This document shows positions 16,628 through 23,515 of a stretch of 27,894 nt of DNA, in pieces. This stretch comes from an uncultured Mollicutes bacterium (lineage in GTDB: Bacteria; Bacillota_I; Bacilli_A; RFN20; CAG-826). The notes below the pieces were generated by a model that saw only the letters and a list, made by a program, of their open reading frames with translations, did not search any database and was not told the origin of the DNA. How positions within the stretch are numbered: position 1 is the stretch's first letter; each line of letters starts with the position of its first letter. The stretch lies in the NCBI GenBank assembly GCA_937893635.1, contig CALBGF010000194.1, forward strand, positions 1-27,894, given 5' to 3'. Position numbers and translations under genes: made by a program.

Positions 16628-16647
16628 ATTTTTAAGGAGGAAAAATT

Positions 16648-18561
16648 ATGTTAAAAATTACTTTAAAAGACGGAAGCACTATTGATGTTGAAGAAGGAAA
16701 ATTAATTATTGAAGTTGCTAAAAGCATTTCTTCTAGTTTAGCTAAAAATTCAGTTGTTGCTAAATTAGATGGTAATCTTGTTGATTTAAAGACTCCAATT
16801 ACTAAAGATTGTTCTTTAGAATTAGTTACTTTAGAAGATCCAGAAGCTTTCCCAGTCTTAAACCATTCTTGTGCACACTTACTTGCTCAAGCAATGAAGA
16901 GATTATATAAAAACGTTAAATTCGGTGTTGGCCCTAGCATTGAAGAAGGCTTCTACTATGACTTCGGTGTTGAAGAATCAATCACAAGTGATGATTTTGC
17001 TAAAATTGAAGCTGAAATGAAAAAGATTGTTAAAGAAAACTTACCAATCAATCACTACTATTTAAGTAAAGAAGAAGCAAAACAAAAATTTGCGGGCGAT
17101 CCATATAAATGTGAATTAATTGACGCTGTCGATGATGACAAAGTTGGAATCTATGAACAAGGCGATTACGCTGATGTATGTCGTGGTCCTCACGTTATCT
17201 CAACTGGCGTATTAAAGAACTTTAAATTATTAAATGTTGCGGGTGCTTATTGGCGTGGAGATTCCAAAAATCCAATGCTAACAAGAATTTATGGTACTTG
17301 CTATCCAACTAGCGAAGCACTTGAAAAACATTTACAAGATTTGGAAGAACGTAAAAAACGTGATCACCGTAAATTAGGTAAAGAACTTGGTTTATTCATG
17401 ATTTCTGAATTTGGTCCAGGACTTCCATTCTGGTTACCAAAAGGTTATCAATTACGTCGTACACTTGAAGATTTTTGGCTTGATTTACATCGTAAGAATG
17501 GTTATGTTGTTGTTGAAACTCCAATTATGTTATCAAAAGAATTATGGGAAATCTCTGGTCACTGGGATCACTATAAAGAAGATATGTTCATTACACACGC
17601 TGATGAAGATGAATACGCAATTAAACCAATGAACTGCCCTGGCGCTATTCTAGTTTATAAAAACGATTTACATTCTTATAAGGATTTACCACTTCGTATT
17701 GCGGAACTTGGTCATGTCCATAGATATGAAGCAAGTGGCGCTTTAAACGGCTTATTCCGTGTTCGTACATTTACACAAGATGATGCTCATATTTTATTAA
17801 CTGAAGATCAAATTGGTGCCGAAATCGAAAGAATCATTAAGATTTATGACCAAGTATATTCAATATTTGGTTTAAATTATCATATTGAATTATCTACTCG
17901 TCCAGAAGAAAACTATATTGGTGATATCAAAGTTTGGGATAAAGCCGAAGCTGATTTAATTAGAGTATGTAAAGAAACTGGTAAAGAATTTAAAATCAAT
18001 CCAGGTGATGGTGCATTCTATGGTCCTAAACTTGACTTTAAACTTCGTGACTCAATGAACCGTATTTGGCAATGTGGTACCATTCAATTAGATATGCAGC
18101 TTCCAGGAAGATTTGATTGTACTTATATTGATGAAAATGGTCAAAAAGTTACTCCAGTTATGATTCACCGTGCTTGCTTTGGATCTCTTGAAAGATTCAT
18201 TGGTATTATTACCGAAAACTATGCTGGTGCTTTCCCAACTTGGTTAGCGCCTGTTCAAGTTAACTTATTACCAGTTGTTGGTGACATCCATGGAAATTAC
18301 GCTAAAGATGTCAAAGCAATCTTAGAAGAAAATGGTTTAAGAGTTAATATTGATGATCGTAATGAGAAACTTGGTTATCGTTTAAGAGAATCACAAATTC
18401 AAAAGATTCCTTATACACTTGTAATTGGTGATAATGAAATGAACACTAAGAGTGTTACATATCGTAAATATGGTACAAAAGAACAAATCACTGTTTCTCT
18501 TGATGAATTCATTTCAATGATTTTAAACGAAATCAAAGAAAAAAAGCCTTTAAATGCATAA
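16648..18561 (+). CDS. thrS: threonyl-tRNA synthetase
   Basis: A 637-residue class II synthetase charging tRNA-Thr. Domains in order: TGS (about 1-62), the second N-terminal editing domain with the H73-x3-H77 pair in HSCAHLLAQ and a later C-x3-H (CRGPH), the class II catalytic core (about 245-535) and the anticodon-binding domain (about 540-637). Core marks include the zinc-site Cys in MKPMNCPGAI-like sequence (IKPMNCPGA), GHVHRYEASG, VRTFTQDDAHI and motif 3 HRACFGSLERF. The length is normal. The ribosome site is AAGGAGG. Expression is governed by the T-box leader directly upstream. Confidence 0.98.
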   Translation: MLKITLKDGSTIDVEEGKLIIEVAKSISSSLAKNSVVAKLDGNLVDLKTPITKDCSLELVTLEDPEAFPVLNHSCAHLLAQAMKRLYKNVKFGVGPSIEEGFYYDFGVEESITSDDFAKIEAEMKKIVKENLPINHYYLSKEEAKQKFAGDPYKCELIDAVDDDKVGIYEQGDYADVCRGPHVISTGVLKNFKLLNVAGAYWRGDSKNPMLTRIYGTCYPTSEALEKHLQDLEERKKRDHRKLGKELGLFMISEFGPGLPFWLPKGYQLRRTLEDFWLDLHRKNGYVVVETPIMLSKELWEISGHWDHYKEDMFITHADEDEYAIKPMNCPGAILVYKNDLHSYKDLPLRIAELGHVHRYEASGALNGLFRVRTFTQDDAHILLTEDQIGAEIERIIKIYDQVYSIFGLNYHIELSTRPEENYIGDIKVWDKAEADLIRVCKETGKEFKINPGDGAFYGPKLDFKLRDSMNRIWQCGTIQLDMQLPGRFDCTYIDENGQKVTPVMIHRACFGSLERFIGIITENYAGAFPTWLAPVQVNLLPVVGDIHGNYAKDVKAILEENGLRVNIDDRNEKLGYRLRESQIQKIPYTLVIGDNEMNTKSVTYRKYGTKEQITVSLDEFISMILNEIKEKKPLNA

Positions 18562-18589
18562 TTAACATTAAAAACGCATAAAATTAATG

Positions 18590-18618
18590 TTGACATGTTA
18601 GCATTTATAGTGTAGTAT
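18590..18618 (+). promoter_or_regulatory. promoter of infC-rpmI-rplT
   Basis: TTGACA (18590-18595) and TAGTAT (18613-18618) with a 17-base spacer. The -35 overlaps the right arm of an inverted repeat (AACATTAA 18564-18571, TTAATGTT 18584-18591) that follows the thrS stop and lacks a T run. Confidence 0.75.
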
Positions 18619-18624
18619 TATTAC

Positions 18625-18742
18625 GCGAACAAAATACGTGGAAAGAAGAGGCGCCCGCTTCTCACCTGATTCACAAAGTGAATAGGTAAATGTCACATAT
18701 CGTTAAGATATTTTCACGGGCGCATCCTGCGTCCGTTTTTTA
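18625..18742 (+). promoter_or_regulatory. infC/L20-type leader with terminator-antiterminator switch
   Basis: A terminator hairpin pairs ACGGGCGCA (18716-18724) with TGCGTCCGT (18728-18736) and ends in six T, ahead of the infC ribosome site. Its left arm, CGGGCGC (18717-18723), can instead pair perfectly with GCGCCCG at 18651-18657. A second hairpin, ATTCAC/GTGAAT flanked by ACCT/AGGT, lies between (about 18664-18688). This is the arrangement of infC operon leaders in Firmicutes, where L20 binding favours termination. The CTTCTCACCTGATT segment resembles the L20 leader family, from memory. Confidence 0.85.
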
Positions 18743-18761
18743 GTTCAAAGGAGGAATTATT

Positions 18762-19322
18762 ATTTACAACCCAAATTTTACTAATCCACAACAACAAAGA
18801 CCAGAAAAGACTAACAATGATTTAGTTAATGAAGCAATTCGCTTCCCTACAGTCTTAGTAATTGGCCCAAATGGTGAATCATTTGGTACGATGTCTCGTT
18901 TTGATGCTTTAAACAAAGCAAGATACTTAAATTTAGATTTACTCTGTGTTGCGCCTCAAGCTCAACCACCAGTATGCAAAATCTTAAACTATGGTAAATA
19001 TCGCTTTGAAGCTCAAAAGAAACAAAAGCTCAATAAGAAGAAACAAGCTGTTGTCAATATCAAGGAAGTTCGCTTAACTCCACAAATTGGTATGCACGAC
19101 TTAGAAACTAAAGCTAACCAAGCAAGTAAGTTCTTACAAAATGGTGATAAAGTTAAAGTTTCTGTACGTTTCCGCGGTCGTCAATTATCGCACGTTGAAG
19201 TTGGTGAAGAGGTTTTAAATAAGTTCTTTGAACTTGTAAATGAATATGCAGTAATGGAGAAAAAGCCAGCATTAGATGGCAAATTCTTAAATGCAGTTTT
19301 AGCATCAAAAGTTAAAAAATAG
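18762..19322 (+). CDS. infC: translation initiation factor IF-3, AUU start
   Basis: A 186-residue IF-3 binding the 30S subunit and policing start codon and initiator tRNA choice. The frame is open from an ATT at 18762, 7 bases after a perfect AGGAGG. It includes the conserved N-terminal segment DLVNEAIRFPTVLVIGPNGESFG before the first ATG at 18891. Starting at that ATG would remove 43 residues, cut the N domain and leave no ribosome site. Later marks are VAPQAQPPVCKILNYGKYRFE, IKEVRLTPQIGMHDLETK and VSVRFRGRQLSH. ATT also occurs at 18756 and 18759, but 18762 has the best spacing. AUU starts are known for infC in other bacteria and allow autoregulation. It is the first gene of infC-rpmI-rplT. 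Confidence 0.93.
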   Translation: MYNPNFTNPQQQRPEKTNNDLVNEAIRFPTVLVIGPNGESFGTMSRFDALNKARYLNLDLLCVAPQAQPPVCKILNYGKYRFEAQKKQKLNKKKQAVVNIKEVRLTPQIGMHDLETKANQASKFLQNGDKVKVSVRFRGRQLSHVEVGEEVLNKFFELVNEYAVMEKKPALDGKFLNAVLASKVKK

Positions 19323-19334
19323 GAGGAACGTAGT

Positions 19335-19526
19335 ATGCCAAAAATGAAAACAAAACGTGCTTTAGCAAAACGTGTTAAAAAAGTTGGTAATGGTAAATTA
19401 AAAATCAATTCCGCTTATACTTCACACTTAGCACACAACAAAACACACAAACAAAAAAGACAATTAAGAAAGGCTTCATATGTATCTAAGAGCGATTACA
19501 AACGCATTAAATACTTGATGCAATAA
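19335..19526 (+). CDS. rpmI: 50S ribosomal protein L35
   Basis: A 63-residue very basic ribosomal protein. The start [21 protein letters not shown] and the [16 protein letters not shown] block are the family signature, and the length is typical of L35. Strong AGGAGG before the ATG. It sits 12 bases after infC and 16 before rplT in the universal infC-rpmI-rplT order, so it is transcribed under the leader switch upstream of infC. Confidence 0.97.
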   Translation: MPKMKTKRALAKRVKKVGNGKLKINSAYTSHLAHNKTHKQKRQLRKASYVSKSDYKRIKYLMQ

Positions 19527-19542
19527 TTAGGAGGTAAGAGTC

Positions 19543-19899
19543 ATGAGAGTAAAGAATAGTGTCGTCACAAGAGCAAGACGTAAAAAAGTACTCAAAAGAG
19601 CAAAAGGCTATTTCGGTAGCAAACACCTCTTATTCAAATCTGCTAAAGAACAAGTAATGCATTCATTACGTTATGCGTTTAGAGATCGTAAACAAGTTAA
19701 ACGTGATTACCGTAAATTATGGATCAAACGTATTAACGCTGCTTGCAGAATGAATGATATTTCTTATTCAAAATTCATGCACGGATTAAAATTAGCTAAC
19801 ATCAACATGAACCGTAAATCATTATCTGAATTAGCTATCAATGATCCAAAAGCATTCACTAAGTACGTTGAACTTAGTAAAAAAGCTTTAGCTAAATAG
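19543..19899 (+). CDS. rplT: 50S ribosomal protein L20
   Basis: A 118-residue ribosomal protein needed early in 50S assembly. Family marks are [26 protein letters not shown] at the basic N-terminal extension, [21 protein letters not shown] and RINAACR. The length is standard. Ribosome site GGAGG. In Firmicutes L20 is the repressor of its own operon and acts on the leader RNA upstream of infC; the leader here has the matching alternative hairpins. A strong terminator follows. Confidence 0.98.
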   Translation: MRVKNSVVTRARRKKVLKRAKGYFGSKHLLFKSAKEQVMHSLRYAFRDRKQVKRDYRKLWIKRINAACRMNDISYSKFMHGLKLANINMNRKSLSELAINDPKAFTKYVELSKKALAK

Positions 19900-19909
19900 T
19901 TCGCTTATT

Positions 19910-19938
19910 AAATGCAACTCAATTGGGTTGCATTTTTT
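19910..19938 (+). terminator. rho-independent terminator of infC-rpmI-rplT
   Basis: AAATGCAAC (19910-19918) pairs with GTTGCATTT (19927-19935), followed by T. Its T run overlaps the stop codon of the convergent ytfJ gene, so the two units meet with no spacer. Confidence 0.92.
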
Positions 19939-20335
19939 ATTTGCTTTTTTTCTTATCTTTCATCATATATTTAGATACATCTTTATATACTTCAAATAAT
20001 CGGTCATAAATAGTTTTATTTTCTTTCATTTTAATAATCTCAACTTTTCCATTATTAATATATAAAAATGCTTCTGGATTTAAAGATAATCCACCTAGAC
20101 TACCACCTGCTAGAGGGAAGTCACTTGAATACTCAAATAACAAGTCATTACTAATGTTTTCTTTTTCTAATTCACTGCCGCCAAAACCGAAGCCGAATGT
20201 TAAGCGTGATATCGGTACAATCATTTCTTTATCATTTATCTTTAAAGGCGTACCAATAATTTCTGAAGAATCCAAAATAGTTTTTATACTTGTTAATGTT
20301 GATAGCATTACATTTTTAAAAGAATTATTTTCCAT
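19937..20335 (-). CDS. ytfJ: GerW/YtfJ family sporulation-type protein
   Basis: A 132-residue protein of the spore YtfJ/GerW family. Marks are IIGTPLKINDKEMIVPISRLTFGFGFGGSE (about residues 26-55) and the Gly-rich AGGSLGGLSLNPEAFLYINNGKVEIIKM, matching the family's IPVSKVSFGFGAGG and GGGSGGGVSITP blocks. In Bacillus the gene is made in the forespore and affects germination; homologues also occur in bacteria not known to sporulate. It overlaps the end of the upstream ytfI-like gene by 11 bases, the same gene pair as in Bacillus. The basic tail KDKKKSK is not conserved. The family is well supported; whether this organism sporulates cannot be told. Confidence 0.88.
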   Translation of the reverse strand: MENNSFKNVMLSTLTSIKTILDSSEIIGTPLKINDKEMIVPISRLTFGFGFGGSELEKENISNDLLFEYSSDFPLAGGSLGGLSLNPEAFLYINNGKVEIIKMKENKTIYDRLFEVYKDVSKYMMKDKKKSK

Positions 20336-20789
20336 AACTTAAGTCTCTCCTTATAATTTTATTTTTTAAAATATTAATAATTTTTAGATTTAGTTCCCCC
20401 TCTAATAAATAATCATTATTTGATGCATTATGTAAATAAATAAAGTGCATTTTGCGATATATTTTTAAATTCGATAAAATATAATTACTTCCAAATAATA
20501 AAGCATCAAATGGTCCAATAGATGAATTATATAAATATATTTTTATATATTTAAAATCAATATTTTCTATTAATTTTTTAATATCAATTTTAAATTTAGG
20601 TTTAGGACTAGTAATAATTGAAGCAATGATTTTTCCTAGTTCTATTTCAAGTATTTTTATTTTAAATAAATATACTTTAATAAAACGATATGTAATAATA
20701 ACTTTTATTTTTAAATTAATAAATAAAAACATAGTTATAAATAACAAAATCAATAATAATATGAGCAAAATAATCATTAACGTTTTCAT
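20325..20789 (-). CDS. YtfI-like DUF2953 membrane protein
   Basis: A protein of about 154 residues with a strongly hydrophobic N-terminal segment (about residues 1-24) and a Lys/Ile-rich remainder. LKIKVIITYRFIKVYLFKIKILE looks like the beta-strand start of DUF2953 proteins such as Bacillus YtfI. The sequence alone is divergent; the main support is its place directly upstream of and overlapping ytfJ. The start is uncertain: ATG at 20789 is chosen, but TTG at 20813 is in frame and neither has a clear Shine-Dalgarno. A terminator ends only 36 bases upstream, so the transcript either reads through it or begins almost at the start codon. Function unknown. Confidence 0.7.
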   Translation of the reverse strand: MKTLMIILLILLLILLFITMFLFINLKIKVIITYRFIKVYLFKIKILEIELGKIIASIITSPKPKFKIDIKKLIENIDFKYIKIYLYNSSIGPFDALLFGSNYILSNLKIYRKMHFIYLHNASNNDYLLEGELNLKIINILKNKIIRRDLSYGK

Positions 20790-20824
20790 AATAATATTAT
20801 TAACTTGCTTCAATAAAATAATTC

Positions 20825-20859
20825 AAAAAAAATGCCATAGCGAAATTCTATGGCATTTT
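20825..20859 (-). terminator. rho-independent terminator after the small basic gene
   Basis: On the minus strand AAAATGCCATAG (20859-20848) pairs perfectly over 12 bases with CTATGGCATTTT (20840-20829), loop of 7, followed by further T. It begins 5 bases after the stop codon of the small gene and ends just before ytfI. Confidence 0.95.
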
Positions 20860-20863
20860 AAAT

Positions 20864-21070
20864 CTATTTTCTACTTGATTGTTTTTTTGAAGAAGAACGT
20901 TTACTTGATGAACATCCACGTTTAGATTCATGATTAGAATTTCTAACGTGCGAGTTATTTACATCTAAATCTTCTCCATATTCATATTTAGTTCCACGTT
21001 GCTTATTAGTAGTAGCAGCTTTTTTTGTAGAACTCTTTCTTGTAGTGTTTTTTTGTCGACTTTGTCTCAC
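20864..21070 (-). CDS. small basic protein of unknown function, in the sspA position
   Basis: A 68-residue Ser/Lys/Arg/Asn-rich protein: about residues 1-27 are basic (RQSRQKNTTRKSSTKK), a middle segment is acidic (KYEYGEDLDVNNSHVRNSN) and the tail is a Ser/Lys/Arg run with one Cys. No membrane segment. The start is GTG at 21070, with AGGAGG 8 bases upstream; another GTG inside the ribosome site at 21079 is rejected. I do not recognise a family. It lies between thiI and ytfI-ytfJ, where Bacillus has the spore protein gene sspA near thiI. The middle resembles, weakly, the E-F...V-R-x-x-N repeats of gamma-type spore proteins. It could also be a nucleic-acid-binding peptide. It has a strong terminator and a hairpin over its ribosome site. 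Confidence 0.75.
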   Translation of the reverse strand: MRQSRQKNTTRKSSTKKAATTNKQRGTKYEYGEDLDVNNSHVRNSNHESKRGCSSSKRSSSKKQSSRK

Positions 21071-21077
21071 AAATTTC

Positions 21078-21092
21078 ACCTCCTATTGAGGT
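21078..21092 (-). promoter_or_regulatory. hairpin covering the ribosome binding site of the small basic gene
   Basis: On the minus strand ACCTC (21092-21088) pairs with GAGGT (21082-21078) around AATAG, so most of the AGGAGG at 21084-21079 would be masked in the mRNA. The stem is only 5 base pairs, so the effect may be mild. Confidence 0.4.
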
Positions 21093-21115
21093 TAGTTTTT
21101 GCTTATTTTCAAAAA

Positions 21116-22315
21116 TTATAAATAATTCTTATCATCTTCGTTATTTTTTTCATCAATAACGATAGTTTCAACATTTTCTACGCAATATTTAATATCACTT
21201 TCAAAATCAAATTTTTGTTCAAAAACTTCGACTTCATCTAATTTTGGCATTGTTTTCGGATTCTTTGGTTCAAAAATTGTGCAACAATCTTCATATGGTC
21301 GAATGGATATATCATAAGTATTAATCTTTTTTGCTAATTTAATAATCTCAATTTTATCCATTACAGCGACTGGGCGAATAATTGGAGTATTAGTAACTCC
21401 GTTAATAACATTAATAGAGGCAAGTGTTTGTGATGCTACTTGTCCTACTGATTCCCCATTAGAAATTGCTAGGCATTTATATTTTTTAGCTAAACGTTCT
21501 GCGATACGATACATCATACGACGCATAATGGTAATTGCATAAGATTCATTCGAATATTTATAAATATCTTCTTGTAACTTAGTAAATGGAACAACATGTA
21601 TTTTAATACGTGCTTGATAACGATTAAGTTCTTTACAAATATCTTTTAATTTATCAATTACAGCTTCACTAGTATATGGAGGAGAAGCAAAGTGAACACA
21701 TTCAATTTTAACTCCTCTTTTCATCATTAAATAAGCGGCAACTGGAGAATCAATACCGCCTGATATCATATGAAGTGCTTTGCCACCCACTCCTAAAGGA
21801 TAGCCACCTGCGCCTAATATGTCACTTGTAAATATATAAGCAGCATCCGCACGAATAGTAATAGATACTAAAACATCCGGATTATGAATATCTACTTTAT
21901 AATTAGTATTTTGTAAAACGTATCCAGCGATAATACGATTAATTTCATCACTAATGATTGGATATAATTTATCGGCGCGTTTTGCTTTAATTTTAAAAGT
22001 ATTTTTATTTTCTTTTTTAAGTAAATCTAAAACCATATTTTTTAAGTTTTCGATGTCACGATCAACTTTCATGACAAGAGAAAAAGAATAAATACCCGAT
22101 ACATCTTTTAATCTTTCAATAATTGGTTCATAGTCAGTATCATTTAATTTGATATAGATATGATCCATGCATACTTGATATTCAAGATTTTTAAAATCTT
22201 TTAAAGCATGTTTAACATTAACACCTAATGTATTAATAAAATCTTTTTTGTTTTTTCCTTTGGTGGATAATTCCCCAAATCTTATCATGATATGATCATA
22301 ATTAATATTGTTCAT
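21116..22315 (-). CDS. thiI: tRNA 4-thiouridine synthase ThiI (no rhodanese domain)
   Basis: A 399-residue enzyme that adenylates U8 of tRNA and inserts sulfur, and can serve thiamine thiazole synthesis. An N-terminal ferredoxin-like/THUMP region (about residues 1-170) begins YDHIMIRFGELSTKGKN, followed by a PP-loop ATPase domain with HMISGGIDSPVAA (SGGIDS at 185-190) and the RPYEDCCTIFEPKNPKT segment. The C-terminal rhodanese domain of the E. coli enzyme is absent, as in Bacillus, where the adjacent cysteine desulfurase NifZ supplies sulfur directly; the same partner lies 4 bases upstream here. Ribosome site AGGAG. Shared operon with nifZ and probably the small basic gene. Confidence 0.96.
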   Translation of the reverse strand: MNNINYDHIMIRFGELSTKGKNKKDFINTLGVNVKHALKDFKNLEYQVCMDHIYIKLNDTDYEPIIERLKDVSGIYSFSLVMKVDRDIENLKNMVLDLLKKENKNTFKIKAKRADKLYPIISDEINRIIAGYVLQNTNYKVDIHNPDVLVSITIRADAAYIFTSDILGAGGYPLGVGGKALHMISGGIDSPVAAYLMMKRGVKIECVHFASPPYTSEAVIDKLKDICKELNRYQARIKIHVVPFTKLQEDIYKYSNESYAITIMRRMMYRIAERLAKKYKCLAISNGESVGQVASQTLASINVINGVTNTPIIRPVAVMDKIEIIKLAKKINTYDISIRPYEDCCTIFEPKNPKTMPKLDEVEVFEQKFDFESDIKYCVENVETIVIDEKNNEDDKNYL

Positions 22316-22319
22316 TATA

Positions 22320-23456
22320 TTACTCCTGTTCTTTAGTACTTTCTAAAATGTTATGTAAAGTAGTTATGAATATTTTTGCTTCTTCTAAGGTATTTGATTC
22401 ATCAAAGCTTAAACGGATTGGATTAGATGCTTCCACGCTATTTTTATTCATAGCCGCTAGAACATAAGACTTGTTACTTTTTTTCGAAGAACAAGCAGAT
22501 ATTGTAGATACCATAATATCTTTAAGCGATAAAGCTTCAACAACTACACTTGCCTTATGGCGTAATAAAGAAAAGTTTAAAATGTATGGTGAAGCATCTA
22601 AAGATGAATTAATTACTACTTCATCAAAATTTGCTAATTCTTTTCGAATATAGTTATTAATCTCTTGCACTTTTTTTAATTTTTTATTCTTATTTTCTAA
22701 AGCAAGACGTAAAGTTTTTGCTAATGTTACATCTTTTGGCATATCGCTTGTGCCACTTCTTAAATTAAATTCTTGTCCGCCACCAGATAAAAGTGGTAAT
22801 GGTTTAATATTTTTTCTTATTGCTAAAAATCCAGAACCTTTTAAACCATGAATTTTGTGACTAGAAGCAATAAACATATCAATTAAGTTATAATTAACAT
22901 CAATTTTCGTTATCGATTGCGTCGTATCAGAATGGAAGAAACATTTTGGATATTCGTGGACAATTTTACTTAGTGATTCAATATCATTAACTTCGCCTGT
23001 TTCATTATTAACATGCATTATTGAAACTAAAATTGTATCATTGCGCATAGCTTTTCTTAATGTATCAGGTTCAATTATACCTTTTTCATTAACTGGTAAA
23101 ATTGTTACTTCAAAACCAAATTCTTCTTCTAATTGTTTAAAAGCATTAAGAACTGAAGGATGCTCCACATTAGTGGTTATCAAATGTTTACCACGATTTT
23201 TATACGCTAAAGCAACACCTTTAATAGCTAGGTTATTTGATTCAGTTGCGCCAGAAGTAAAGATAATTTCATAGTTTTTATCTAAGCCTAAAAGACTTAA
23301 CACTTGTTCACGTGCTAAAGTTAAAAGACGGCTACTTTCTAAACCGTATTTATGGTTACTAGAAGGATTACCATAATATTTTTCTACAAGTTGATTAAAA
23401 GATACTAGCAACTCTTTATTGACGCTTGTCGTCGCAGCATTATCAAAATAAATCAA
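22320..23456 (-). CDS. nifZ: cysteine desulfurase, NifZ/IscS type, sulfur donor to ThiI
   Basis: A 378-residue PLP enzyme releasing sulfur from cysteine as a protein persulfide. Marks are YFDNAATT at the start, FTSGATESNNLAIKG (67-80), the VEHPS histidine (H99), NNETGE, SSHKIHGLKGSG with the PLP lysine K201, GGGQEFNLRSGT and the catalytic cysteine C322 in ISACSSKKS on the long flexible loop. The start codon is TTG at 23456 with GGAGG 7 bases upstream; the next Met is far inside. Its position before thiI suggests a dedicated ThiI donor, as for Bacillus NifZ, rather than general Fe-S assembly. An 8-1-8 palindrome lies in its leader/promoter region. Confidence 0.94.
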   Translation of the reverse strand: MIYFDNAATTSVNKELLVSFNQLVEKYYGNPSSNHKYGLESSRLLTLAREQVLSLLGLDKNYEIIFTSGATESNNLAIKGVALAYKNRGKHLITTNVEHPSVLNAFKQLEEEFGFEVTILPVNEKGIIEPDTLRKAMRNDTILVSIMHVNNETGEVNDIESLSKIVHEYPKCFFHSDTTQSITKIDVNYNLIDMFIASSHKIHGLKGSGFLAIRKNIKPLPLLSGGGQEFNLRSGTSDMPKDVTLAKTLRLALENKNKKLKKVQEINNYIRKELANFDEVVINSSLDASPYILNFSLLRHKASVVVEALSLKDIMVSTISACSSKKSNKSYVLAAMNKNSVEASNPIRLSFDESNTLEEAKIFITTLHNILESTKEQE

Positions 23457-23489
23457 AATAAAACCTCCACTTAATTTAGAATATGCAAT

Positions 23490-23506
23490 CAGTTAAATTT
23501 TAACTG
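23490..23506. promoter_or_regulatory. perfect 8-1-8 palindrome upstream of nifZ
   Basis: CAGTTAAA (23490-23497) and TTTAACTG (23499-23506) are perfectly complementary around one T. It lies between ezrA and nifZ, where a -10-like TATTCT on the minus strand follows it, so it could be an operator for nifZ-thiI. No T run follows on either strand, so a terminator is unlikely. Confidence 0.45.
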
Positions 23507-23515
23507 AGTTAAAGC

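Noticed and set aside
18564..18591. Inverted repeat after thrS as a terminator
   Set aside because: The arms AACATTAA/TTAATGTT are AT-rich with a 12-base loop and no T run; the right arm is part of the infC -35 region.
18891..19322. infC starting at the ATG 18891
   Set aside because: It would cut away the conserved N-terminal IF-3 segment, has no ribosome site, and leaves the strong AGGAGG at 18749-18754 unused.
20626..20925. 99-codon plus-strand open frame across ytfI and its upstream terminator
   Set aside because: Very Ile/Asn/Lys-rich translation, runs through a perfect terminator hairpin, and is antisense to supported genes.
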